Below the pieces are notes generated by a model that saw nothing but the letters and a program-made list of their open reading frames with translations, was not told where the DNA came from and ran no database searches. Shown piece after piece: positions 24,154 to 32,028 of a DNA stretch of 41,489 bases; position 1 is the first letter of the stretch; each line of letters opens with the position of its first letter. The DNA is from Cytophagaceae bacterium (lineage in GTDB: Bacteria; Bacteroidota; Bacteroidia; Cytophagales; Spirosomataceae). The stretch is from assembly GCA_024642485.1 (NCBI GenBank), contig JAHEAY010000005.1:1-41489 (forward strand). The letters run 5' to 3'. The position numbers were made by a program, and so were the translations under genes.

Positions 24154-24867
24154 TTACTCGTGAGCTAGGTGAATGGCGTGTGTCGTAGCAATACAAGCCG
24201 TTTCTGTCCGGAGTATAGCTTTTCCTAAACTAAAGGGTATATAATTCTTGCTAAAGAACATGTTTGTCTCTTCGCCCGAAAAATCTCCCTCGGGGCCAAC
24301 AAATAAATAATAGGACTTATTTAACTCGATTTGCTTACTTAAAGTTGGCAAAGGAGGGTCACTAATGTGTGCAAACAAAGCTTGATCATCAGAACCTAAT
24401 TGAATCGAATCTATGACTTGCTTCAAAGGTGCTAATGCCTGAATTTTAGGTAAAAATAGGTTTTTAGATTGCTTTAATGCAGCAATGGCAATTTTCTCTA
24501 AGCGAATTACCTTCATTTCTTTGCGCTCGGAGTTTTTGGAAACAAAAAATCCAATACTGTGAATGCCAAATTCACAACATTTCTCAACCATCCATTCCAT
24601 GCGTTCCATTTGCTTAGTTGGAGCCACAAATAAATGGATTTGATAGGCTGGTTTTTCTTGTTTTTCGATTAACTGGAGCTTAATAAAGCTTGTCTTTTTT
24701 GAATCGATTGAATCAACAATTGCTTCGTAAAGCCCTCCTACTCCATCTAAAATTCGAATAGCATCACCACTACGTAAACGCAAAACCCGACAAGCATGGA
24801 AGGATTCTTCTTCATTTAAGAAACCTATGCTAGTCGGGTTAGGCGCATAAAATACATATTTGCTCAT
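24154..24867 (-). CDS. rsmE: 16S rRNA (uracil(1498)-N3)-methyltransferase RsmE
   Basis: A 237-residue SPOUT-family enzyme that methylates N3 of U1498 in 16S rRNA. The PUA-like N-terminal domain (HACRVLRLRSGDAIRILDGVG) is followed by the knotted C-terminal domain with IHLFVAPTKQMERMEWMVEKCCEFGI, YYLFVGPEGDFSGEE and SLGKAILRTETACIATTHAI, which form the SAM site. The length is normal. It is the third gene of the glnN operon, beginning three bases from the stop of the acidic protein. Confidence 0.95.
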   Translation of the reverse strand: MSKYVFYAPNPTSIGFLNEEESFHACRVLRLRSGDAIRILDGVGGLYEAIVDSIDSKKTSFIKLQLIEKQEKPAYQIHLFVAPTKQMERMEWMVEKCCEFGIHSIGFFVSKNSERKEMKVIRLEKIAIAALKQSKNLFLPKIQALAPLKQVIDSIQLGSDDQALFAHISDPPLPTLSKQIELNKSYYLFVGPEGDFSGEETNMFFSKNYIPFSLGKAILRTETACIATTHAIHLAHE

Positions 24868-24870
24868 GTA

Positions 24871-25431
24871 TTACTCTGGATCTTCAGAACGAAATGAAAA
24901 ACGAGATGGATCTAATGAAAGGGTTCCACCATTGAAATCTGAAATGAATTTTTCGATAACATCATCTTCTAAAGAAGGAACATAAAGTGCTACTTCAAGA
25001 CCGATTCCATATTCAAACTCCTCATCGATCTCAATATATTCATTGACTTTGATTTCGTCATTTTCTTCAAGTTCGTCGATGATTTCAAGAATCATTACTT
25101 CAACTTCTTCGTCCAATGATTCATTTTCAACGTATGTTTCATCTCTATTTTCAATAGGAACGTACAATGGAAAATGATGGATCGCTTCTTGTTCTGCAGC
25201 CTCATAAATTGCACTTGCATAATGTAGTTGCAAAGTGCAAAGGATTGCATCGTAAATCACTTCTTGTTTGTTGAATTGGCCCACAAACTGTATGTGGACC
25301 ATTTCTTTCTCATTTCCTGTTGGTAAATCGTCATCCTCAATAACGATAAAGGGCTTGTTAGCCTGTTTGCACTGGTCTTTTAGTTGTTGGATTTCCTCCT
25401 TCGAGAAGCCAGGGTTTGCGTTCGTTGTCAT
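24871..25431 (-). CDS. Unknown acidic protein between glnN and rsmE
   Basis: A 186-residue soluble protein with no signal peptide or membrane segment. It is very acidic, with a Glu/Asp-rich stretch (residues about 110-150, EVEVMILEIIDELEENDEI). I recognise no domain. Residues 1-60 resemble an alpha/beta start, followed by a hydrophobic core (HFPLYVPIE, LEVALYVPSL). It lies between glnN (6-base gap) and rsmE (3-base gap), so it is co-transcribed. A role in nitrogen control or ribosome work is only a guess from context. Confidence 0.7.
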   Translation of the reverse strand: MTTNANPGFSKEEIQQLKDQCKQANKPFIVIEDDDLPTGNEKEMVHIQFVGQFNKQEVIYDAILCTLQLHYASAIYEAAEQEAIHHFPLYVPIENRDETYVENESLDEEVEVMILEIIDELEENDEIKVNEYIEIDEEFEYGIGLEVALYVPSLEDDVIEKFISDFNGGTLSLDPSRFSFRSEDPE

Positions 25432-25437
25432 GTAGGA

Positions 25438-27645
25438 TTATTTGATTAATAATAATTCGCGGTATTTTGGTAGCGGCCACTCGTCGTCGTCAACGATTAA
25501 TTCAAGTTTATCCACAGCATAGCGAATCTCCTCGAAATAACCTTTAACCTTAGTTCCATATAATGTTGCTCTTGCTTCCAACTCTTCTACGTTATTCGCT
25601 TCCTTCCGAGCTTCAGTCATTTCACTTTGTAAGCGAACAATGCTTGACGTATATTCAGAGATTTTCTTAATCATTTCGATTGTTGGGGCAAAATAATGCG
25701 GATCAATACCGATTTCTTTTTGACCTTTCACGTTTTCAACCAATTGTGTTTGGTATTTCAAAGATGTGGAAACAATGTGATTGATTGCCATATCTCCAAT
25801 GACACGTGATTCGATTTGAATTTTCTTCACATAGTTTTCTAATTCAATTTCGTGACGCGCGTGCATCTCTTCTTTTGAATAGATTCCATGTTTGGTAAAT
25901 AAATCAATGGATTCTGGTCGAGCATATACAGCTAAAGCCTCTGGAGTTGTTTTTAAATTAGACAAACCTCTTTTTTCTGCCTCAACGACCCATTCATCAG
26001 AATATCCATTACCCTCAAAGCGAATTTTCTTCGATTCTTTCACATATTGTTTAAGAACTTCCATGATTGCTAATTCCTTTTTCACTCCTTTTTCAAGGAT
26101 TACCTCAACTTCCTTGCGGAATTTGATTAATTGATCCGCAACGATTGTATTTAAGACAGTCATCGGAGCAGCTGAATTCGCAGATGAACCTACGGCACGG
26201 AATTCGAATTTATTTCCTGTAAATGCAAATGGAGAAGTTCTATTGCGGTCCGTGTTATCTAAAATCAATGAAGGTATTTTATTGATACCTAACTTAAGAT
26301 ATACGTTATCTCCTTTTTCTAATGTGATATCATCGATATCACTCATGTTTTCTAAATCGTCCAATACCTGGCTCATTGTTGAACCTAAGAATGCTGAAAC
26401 AATCGCTGGTGGAGCCTCATTAGCTCCTAAACGATGTTCATTTCCTGCAGATGCAATTGAAGCACGTAATAAATCAGCACGGTCATGTACTGCTTTCAAC
26501 GTGTTTACAAAGAATGTTAAGAAACGTAAGTTTTCTTTCGGTTTCGAAGATGGTCCTAATAAGTTAACTCCGGTATCCGTAGCCAATGCCCAGTTATTGT
26601 GTTTACCAGATCCATTGATGCCCGCGAAAGGCTTTTCGTGGAATAATACTTTGAGTTTATGTTTTGATGCTACTTTATTCATCAAGTCCATCAAAAGCGC
26701 GTTGTGATCGCATGCTAAGTTGGCCTCTTCAAATGTTGGCGCCACCTCGAATTGAGCCGGTGCAACTTCATTATGACGCGTACGAACTGGCATACCCAAT
26801 TTCAAGGCTTCTATTTCGAAATCTACCATGAATGCATTCGCGCGATTTGGAATAGATCCAAAATAATGATCTTCTAATTGTTGGCCTTTAGCTGGTGCAT
26901 GTCCAAATACTGTTCTGCCCGACATAACTAAATCTGGGCGCGCGTTGAATAATGCTTCGTCTACCAAGAAATATTCTTGCTCTGCTCCGAGTGTTGGGAT
27001 AACTTTACTTACATCACGGTTAAAGAATTCTTTGACTACAGCCGTAGCAGCTTTATCAATTAATTCAATGGATTTCAATAAAGGTGTTTTATAGTCTAGG
27101 GCTTCTCCTGTGTAAGAAACAAATACGGACGGAATACAAAGTGTCGCAGTTCCTGCCGCATTTTCCATAATGAAAGCTGGAGATGAAGGATCCCAACCTG
27201 TGTAACCACGAGCCTCAAAAGTTGAACGAATACCACCATTAGGGAATGATGATGCATCAGGTTCTTGTTGTACTAATGCGGATCCTTTGAATTTCTCAAC
27301 AGCCTTCCCGTTGCTTAGATCAATATCGAAAAACGAATCATGTTTCTCTGCGGTTGTACCCGTTAAGGGCTGGAACCAGTGCGTGTAGTGCGTAGCTCCT
27401 TTGGATATAGCCCAAGATTTCATCGCTGCTGCTACTTCATCTGCTGCGTCACGATCTATTTTTGAGCCTGTTTGAATGGCAGTATTGATTTTTAAATAAG
27501 CTTCAGGTGACAATAATGATCGCATGACTTCATCGCTAAAGGTCATACTACCATAGTAATCACTTACTTTTTCGGTAGGTAGTTTAACAGGTGTTCCTGC
27601 GCGCATTTGAGCTAATTCAAGTGCTTTAAATCGAGTTATAGCCAT
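25438..27645 (-). CDS. glnN: Glutamine synthetase type III (GlnN)
   Basis: A 735-residue GS-III that makes glutamine from glutamate, ammonia and ATP. The length and the motifs LGAEQEYFLVD, FGHAPAKGQQLEDHYFGSIPNRANAF, RTRHNEVAPAQFEVAPTFEEANL, HEKPFAGINGSGKHNNWAL and DNTDRNRTSPFAFTGNKFEFRAVGSS are typical of the Bacteroidota and cyanobacterial enzymes. Its ATG is 242 bases from the ATG of the divergent GS-II gene. It is followed by an unknown acidic gene and rsmE. Having GS-II and GS-III side by side is the oddity here. Confidence 0.96.
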   Translation of the reverse strand: MAITRFKALELAQMRAGTPVKLPTEKVSDYYGSMTFSDEVMRSLLSPEAYLKINTAIQTGSKIDRDAADEVAAAMKSWAISKGATHYTHWFQPLTGTTAEKHDSFFDIDLSNGKAVEKFKGSALVQQEPDASSFPNGGIRSTFEARGYTGWDPSSPAFIMENAAGTATLCIPSVFVSYTGEALDYKTPLLKSIELIDKAATAVVKEFFNRDVSKVIPTLGAEQEYFLVDEALFNARPDLVMSGRTVFGHAPAKGQQLEDHYFGSIPNRANAFMVDFEIEALKLGMPVRTRHNEVAPAQFEVAPTFEEANLACDHNALLMDLMNKVASKHKLKVLFHEKPFAGINGSGKHNNWALATDTGVNLLGPSSKPKENLRFLTFFVNTLKAVHDRADLLRASIASAGNEHRLGANEAPPAIVSAFLGSTMSQVLDDLENMSDIDDITLEKGDNVYLKLGINKIPSLILDNTDRNRTSPFAFTGNKFEFRAVGSSANSAAPMTVLNTIVADQLIKFRKEVEVILEKGVKKELAIMEVLKQYVKESKKIRFEGNGYSDEWVVEAEKRGLSNLKTTPEALAVYARPESIDLFTKHGIYSKEEMHARHEIELENYVKKIQIESRVIGDMAINHIVSTSLKYQTQLVENVKGQKEIGIDPHYFAPTIEMIKKISEYTSSIVRLQSEMTEARKEANNVEELEARATLYGTKVKGYFEEIRYAVDKLELIVDDDEWPLPKYRELLLIK

Positions 27646-27806
27646 AATTAATCTAGATGAATTGAAGTTTAAAACTAACCAATATTGTCTGAATTTCCAT
27701 AGCTGTCAGAACTGTTTTTAAATTGTATTTGGGTAGGTATAAATTTGATTTTTTGCGGATTTTGCAAATAGTCGTTTGATTTTCTGTGTTTTTTCGAAAT
27801 TTTCTG

Positions 27807-27836
27807 TTGTTTTTCATTAAATCTCGTTTAAATTTG
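27807..27836 (+). promoter_or_regulatory. Predicted promoter of GS-II
   Basis: TTG (27807-27809), exactly 19 bases, then TAAATTTG (27829-27836) is a full match to the Bacteroidota sigma promoter. It implies a leader of about 45 bases before the ATG at 27888. Confidence 0.6.
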
Positions 27837-27843
27837 TATCAAG

Positions 27844-27859
27844 TTTTCGTACAAAAGTA
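27844..27859. promoter_or_regulatory. Second copy of TTTTCGTACAAAAGTA in the glnN/GS-II divergent region
   Basis: The 16-mer is identical to 20699-20714 and begins at the predicted start of the GS-II message. It may be a -7 element on the minus strand (TACTTTTG) for glnN, or a shared regulator site. Confidence 0.4.
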
Positions 27860-27887
27860 TTTTTATTATCATATTAAGTATAAAATC

Positions 27888-28901
27888 ATGGCTAAATCAA
27901 AATTGGAGTACATTTGGTTGGATGGCAATAAGCCAACACAGAGTTTACGTTCTAAGACAAAGATCGAGAACAATTTCAGTGGAAAATTAGAAGACTTGGA
28001 TATGTGGTCTTTCGATGGTTCTTCTACGCAACAAGCTGAAGGTGGTTCTTCTGATTGTTTGTTGAAGCCCGTTTACGTTTGTCCAGATCCAGCACGCCGT
28101 GATGGTTTTTTAGTTATGTGCGAAGTTTTGAATGCTGATGGTACGCCACACGTAACAAACGGTCGTGCAACAATTGAAGATGATGATAATGATTTCTGGT
28201 TCGGTTTTGAACAAGAATATTTCCTTTGGGATCCAGAAACAAATAAGCCTTTAGGATTTCCAGCAAATGGTTTTCCTGAGCCTCAAGGACCTTACTACTG
28301 TTCAGTAGGTGCTAAAAATGCATATGGACGTGAGATTATTGAAGAGCATATGGACTTGTGTATTGACGCAGGTTTGAATATTGAAGGTATTAACGCGGAG
28401 GTAGCTGCTGGTCAGTGGGAATTCCAAATGTTTGCCAAAGGTGCGAAACAAGCAGGTGATGAAATCTGGTTAGGTCGTTATTTGTTAGAGCGTTTAGGTG
28501 AGAAATATGGTGTAGCAATTAACTGGCACTGTAAGCCTCTAGGAGAGTTGGATTGGAATGGTTCTGGAATGCATGCGAACTTCTCGAATACAGCTTTGCG
28601 TACAGCAGGTAAAAAAGAGACATATGATGCTATTTGTAATTCATTTGCCCCGTTTGTTAAGGAGCACATTGAAGTTTATGGAGCAGATAACCATATGCGT
28701 TTAACAGGAAAGCACGAAACTGCTTCGATTCATGATTTCTCTTATGGGGTTTCTGATCGTGGAGCATCAATTCGTATTCCGATTGCAGTTGTAGAAAAAG
28801 GATGGAAAGGTTGGTTAGAAGATCGTCGTCCAAATTCGGCGGCAGATCCATACAAAGTAGCAGCTCGTATCATCAAAACGGTGAAAACTGCGAAAGTTTA
28901 A
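27888..28901 (+). CDS. Glutamine synthetase type II (eukaryote-like)
   Basis: A 337-residue GS-II, octa/decameric, making glutamine. It begins MAKSKLEYIWLDGNKPTQSLRSKT (ATG at 27888; the track adds 34 unlikely hydrophobic residues). Motifs are WSFDGSSTQQAEGGSSD, DFWFGFEQEYFLWD, NAEVAAGQWEFQM, NGSGMHANFSN and HETASIHDFSYGVSDRGASIRIP. Divergent from GS-III, with the ammonium transporter and porin a few kb away, it forms a nitrogen-assimilation neighbourhood. GS-II is rarer than GS-III in Bacteroidota. Confidence 0.95.
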   Translation: MAKSKLEYIWLDGNKPTQSLRSKTKIENNFSGKLEDLDMWSFDGSSTQQAEGGSSDCLLKPVYVCPDPARRDGFLVMCEVLNADGTPHVTNGRATIEDDDNDFWFGFEQEYFLWDPETNKPLGFPANGFPEPQGPYYCSVGAKNAYGREIIEEHMDLCIDAGLNIEGINAEVAAGQWEFQMFAKGAKQAGDEIWLGRYLLERLGEKYGVAINWHCKPLGELDWNGSGMHANFSNTALRTAGKKETYDAICNSFAPFVKEHIEVYGADNHMRLTGKHETASIHDFSYGVSDRGASIRIPIAVVEKGWKGWLEDRRPNSAADPYKVAARIIKTVKTAKV

Positions 28902-28936
28902 TATGTTTTAATCTTGCATTTATATACTTTATGATT

Positions 28937-28964
28937 AAAAATGGCGGGTTTTCCCGCCATTTTT
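28937..28964 (+). terminator. Terminator after GS-II
   Basis: AAAAATGGCGGG-TTTT-CCCGCCATTTTT is a perfect stem with flanking A and T runs. Confidence 0.93.
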
Positions 28965-28992
28965 GTTTTATTTTGTGTCCTGAATTGGTTAG

Positions 28993-30315
28993 ATGAAAAA
29001 GGTTGCTTTTTATACACTCGGTTGTAAGTTGAATTTTGCTGAATCAAGCTCCATCGCACGGTCTTTAGAACCTGTTGGTTTTGTACGTGCGGAATTTCAA
29101 GATAGTCCTGATTTATTTGTAATCAATACATGTAGTGTTACTGAACAAGCGGATAAGAAATGTAAAAAAGTAGTTCGTGAAGCAAAAAAAATCAATCCAG
29201 CGGCTGCCGTAGTCATCATTGGTTGTTATGCACAATTGAAGCCCGAAGAAATTGCTGCAATTCCTGGGGTGGATTTGGTACTTGGGGCAAATGAAAAATT
29301 TCAGTTGCCGGAATTGATTCTCCCCTATCTCGACAATACTGTTCAGGACTTACCCAAATTAATTGCCTCTGAAATTCGATATGATTTAGATTATCATGCT
29401 TCTTACAGTGTAAATGATCGTACAAGGACATTTTTGAAGGTTCAAGACGGCTGTGATTACCCTTGCTCCTATTGTACGATTCCATTAGCTCGAGGACAAT
29501 CTCGTTCGGATTCAATTGCGAAAGTATTAGGGCTGATTGAGGAAATTGCGGCGAATGGAGTAAAAGAAATCGTATTAACAGGTGTTAATATTGGAGATTT
29601 TGGAATCCAACAAGGTAAGCGTGTAGAAACATTTTTTGATTTGGTTCAAGCCATTGAGGAAAAGTCTTCGATTGAACGTTTTCGTATCTCGAGTATTGAG
29701 CCCAATTTATTGACGCCTGAAATGATTTCATTTTTGGCTACTTCTAAGCGCTTTGTTCCACATTTTCATATTCCTTTGCAATCTGGGTCAAATTCAGTGT
29801 TACGTTTGATGAAGCGTAGATATCAACGAGAGTTATACCAAGATCGGGTTGCTCTGATTCGTTCCGTTATGCCAAATGCATGTATTGGAGTGGATGTTAT
29901 TGTTGGGCATCCGGGCGAAACACCTGAATTATTTTTGGAAACCTATCAGTTTTTGACTGAACTTGATATTTCATACTTACACGTTTTTCCTTATTCAGAA
30001 CGCGCGAATACCTATGCTGTCGACATAAAACCGAAAGTTGATGGTATGCAAAAGGCTGAACGCTCTAAGATGCTTCACATTTTGTCTGATAAAAAGCGTC
30101 ATTCCTACTATGAAAGTCAATTGGGAAATACTGGACTTGTGTTGTTTGAGGAGTCATCTGAAAATGGCCAAATGGAAGGTTTCTCAGAGAATTATGTGCG
30201 TGTTTCTGTTCCATATGATCCATTGTTGATCAATACGATTCAGCCTGTCCGTTATAAATCATTGACTGAATCTGGTGATGTAAAGGGGGAAGTGATGTTA
30301 GTCGTCAGTCGCTAG
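28993..30315 (+). CDS. mtaB: tRNA (t6A37-C2)-methylthiotransferase MtaB
   Basis: A 440-residue radical-SAM methylthiotransferase that turns t6A37 to ms2t6A37 in tRNAs. The N-terminal MTTase domain has cysteines in YTLGCKLNFAESS, INTCSVTEQADKKC and IIGCYAQ (second cluster). The radical-SAM motif is QDGCDYPCSYCTIPLARG, and a C-terminal TRAM domain ends the protein. MtaB (not MiaB/RimO) is preferred from the GCKLN start. The last codons GTC GTC AGT CGC TAG lie within the heptad array of element C. It is convergent with amt. Confidence 0.93.
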   Translation: MKKVAFYTLGCKLNFAESSSIARSLEPVGFVRAEFQDSPDLFVINTCSVTEQADKKCKKVVREAKKINPAAAVVIIGCYAQLKPEEIAAIPGVDLVLGANEKFQLPELILPYLDNTVQDLPKLIASEIRYDLDYHASYSVNDRTRTFLKVQDGCDYPCSYCTIPLARGQSRSDSIAKVLGLIEEIAANGVKEIVLTGVNIGDFGIQQGKRVETFFDLVQAIEEKSSIERFRISSIEPNLLTPEMISFLATSKRFVPHFHIPLQSGSNSVLRLMKRRYQRELYQDRVALIRSVMPNACIGVDVIVGHPGETPELFLETYQFLTELDISYLHVFPYSERANTYAVDIKPKVDGMQKAERSKMLHILSDKKRHSYYESQLGNTGLVLFEESSENGQMEGFSENYVRVSVPYDPLLINTIQPVRYKSLTESGDVKGEVMLVVSR

Positions 30316-30355
30316 TCGCTAGTCGTTAGTAATTAGTCCGAAGTCCGGAGTTTAT
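30300..30355 (+). repeat. Heptad-repeat element C, left arm
   Basis: Eight 7-mers: AGTCGTC, AGTCGCT, AGTCGCT, AGTCGTT, AGTAATT, AGTCCGA, AGTCCGG and AGTTTAT. It overlaps the mtaB stop codon (30313-30315). A TAG or TAA recurs at a fixed heptad phase through most of the array. After it comes GTAAGTTTTGCTA, similar to GTAAGTTTTGATA after the left arm of element A. Confidence 0.85.
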
Positions 30356-30504
30356 GTAAGTTTTGCTAGAACTTTTTTCCAACTTTATTCCTTATTTCTA
30401 TCTGCAAATTAGGAATTATGTTAATTAGGTAAGAATTGTTATTTCTTTGAAATTGTTCGCATAAATAATATTCCCTAAAGACTCGTTGATAAAGTTATTG
30501 CTTC
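30356..30504. other. AT-rich spacer of element C
   Basis: 149 bases without an ORF, strong hairpin or repeats. It contains only the shared GTAAGTTTTG edge motif. I see no further signal. Confidence 0.6.
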
Positions 30505-30560
30505 ATAACTTACTCTTCACTCTTCACTCTTCACTCTCAGCTAACGTCTAACGTCCATCA
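30505..30560 (-). repeat. Heptad-repeat element C, right arm
   Basis: Heptads ACTCTTC (three times) and ACTCTCA, then GCTAACG, TCTAACG and TCCATCA. Read on the minus strand (the direction of the amt gene) each repeat carries TGA, TAG or TAA. Its words differ from those of the left arm, so the arms do not pair well, but both keep the ACTnnnn heptad frame. Confidence 0.8.
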
Positions 30561-30563
30561 AAC

Positions 30564-30594
30564 AAAAAAGCCAGCAACTAAAAGTCGCCGGCTT
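30564..30594 (-). terminator. Terminator of the porin-amt operon
   Basis: Minus-strand RNA AAGCCGGCGAC-UUUUA-GUUGCUGGCUU followed by a U-run forms an 11-bp stem with two G-U pairs. It lies between the amt stop and the right arm of element C, so the heptad array is not needed as the only terminator. Confidence 0.85.
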
Positions 30595-30646
30595 TCCGAT
30601 TGAAACAAAACCACAAGAACCATTACTTGCGGCTCTGTTGTGTGAA

Positions 30647-31993
30647 CTATTCTGCAATCGATTCGTCGTGTTGCGAGATGTCCAATCCTAATCTTTCTTC
30701 TTCTTCGTTAACACGTAATGGGATAATTTTATCCGTGATGATTAACAATAAGTAAGATAAACCGAAAGCAAATGCTGAAACGATTGCTAAGGCTAATAAG
30801 TGCTTAAAGAATAATGCAGTTTCTCCGTAGAATAAACCTTGTTCTGCTACTGCCGAGTTTACTGCTGTCGTTGCGAAAATACCAGTCATCAACATACCTA
30901 CCATACCGCCTAAACCGTGGCAAGGAAATACATCTAACGTATCATCTAAATTTGAACTAGCTCTCCAGTGTGCTGCTATGTTAGAAACAATCGCCGCAAT
31001 TACACCAATAAAGATTGCAACTGGCACTGTAACAAACCCTGAAGCTGGTGTAATAGCTACTAAACCTACTACAGCTCCGATACAGAATCCTAATGCAGAA
31101 ACTTTTTTACCACGAGTTACATCAAATAAGATCCATGATAATCCAGCCGCAGCTGCTGCTACGTGTGTTGTTGCGAAAGCTGTTACGGCTAATCCGTTTG
31201 CTCCTACGGCAGAACCTGCATTAAAGCCGAACCATCCGAACCACAATAAACCTGTTCCTAATAACACATATGGAATGTTTGCTGGAGGCAAAATGTTTGA
31301 CTCGATGTGTGACTTACGGCGACGTAAGTAAAGCGCACCTGCTAAGGCTGCCCATCCTGCCGACATATGTACAACTGTTCCTCCTGCGAAATCCAATACG
31401 CCTAAGTTGAAAAGGAATCCGTCTGGGTGCCATGTCCAGTGTGCTAAAGGTGCATAAACAACCACACAGAATAATACCATAAATAATACAAAAGCACGGA
31501 AGTTGATACGTTCAGCTAATGCACCAGAAATAAGCGCCGGAGTGATTACAGCGAATTTCATTTGGAAGAATGCAAATAGTGCAAATGGAATGGTAAACTT
31601 TAATTGGTCAGATGATCCCAAAGATAGTTTATGATCAAACACGCCGTTGAACATGAAAAATGTTCTAGGGTCTCCAATCCAACCTCCTAAAGAATCTCCG
31701 AATGCCAAAGAGAATCCGAATACAATCCAAATTACGGAAATTACACCCATCGCGATAAACGATTGTAACATCGTTGAAATCACGTTTTTGTGATTTACCA
31801 TACCACCGTAGAAATAAGCTAAGCCTGGAGTCATTAATAGTACTAAGCCTGAGGCTACAATCATCCAGGCCGTATCTCCTGTGTCTAAACCTTCTGTTGG
31901 CATCGCGCCAGGAACAGAAGTCGTAAATAATGCAAGTACTGCGAGTGCTACTAATACAAGTAGCGGGATCCATGTTGGTTTTTGTGAAGTCAT
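30647..31993 (-). CDS. amt: Ammonium transporter (Amt/MEP/Rh family)
   Basis: A 448-residue inner-membrane ammonium channel with about 11-12 hydrophobic segments. GDTAWMIVASGLVLLMTPGLAYFYGGMV is the characteristic amt N-terminal region. DFAGGTVVHMSAGWAALAG and the later FPCHGLGGMVGMLMTGIFAT segment carry the pore histidines. A signal-like N-terminal helix (LLVLVALAVLALFTTSV) precedes. It follows the porin by 35 bases on the same strand. No PII (glnK) gene is adjacent, unlike in many bacteria. Probably induced when nitrogen is scarce. Confidence 0.95.
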   Translation of the reverse strand: MTSQKPTWIPLLVLVALAVLALFTTSVPGAMPTEGLDTGDTAWMIVASGLVLLMTPGLAYFYGGMVNHKNVISTMLQSFIAMGVISVIWIVFGFSLAFGDSLGGWIGDPRTFFMFNGVFDHKLSLGSSDQLKFTIPFALFAFFQMKFAVITPALISGALAERINFRAFVLFMVLFCVVVYAPLAHWTWHPDGFLFNLGVLDFAGGTVVHMSAGWAALAGALYLRRRKSHIESNILPPANIPYVLLGTGLLWFGWFGFNAGSAVGANGLAVTAFATTHVAAAAAGLSWILFDVTRGKKVSALGFCIGAVVGLVAITPASGFVTVPVAIFIGVIAAIVSNIAAHWRASSNLDDTLDVFPCHGLGGMVGMLMTGIFATTAVNSAVAEQGLFYGETALFFKHLLALAIVSAFAFGLSYLLLIITDKIIPLRVNEEEERLGLDISQHDESIAE

Positions 31994-32028
31994 GTTCGTA
32001 CTGATTAAAGGGTGAGTAAAGGGGTAAA

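Noticed and set aside
26243-26707. 154-aa plus-strand ORF inside glnN
   Set aside because: Antisense to conserved GS-III motifs, with no sign of a real protein.
27786-27887. N-terminal extension of GS-II in the ORF track
   Set aside because: It is AT-rich, encodes Phe/Lys-rich residues absent from the family, and contains the predicted promoter.
1931-30560. Heptad arrays as a CRISPR
   Set aside because: Repeats are 7 bp, contiguous and degenerate, with no 25-40 bp spacers and no cas genes.
1931-30560. Heptad elements as insertion sequences or MITEs
   Set aside because: No transposase, no clear target-site duplication, and the words differ between copies; a non-autonomous mobile origin is not excluded but not shown.
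30978-31331. 117-aa plus-strand ORF inside amt
   Set aside because: Low-complexity Pro/Thr/Ala text is the mirror of amt transmembrane codons.
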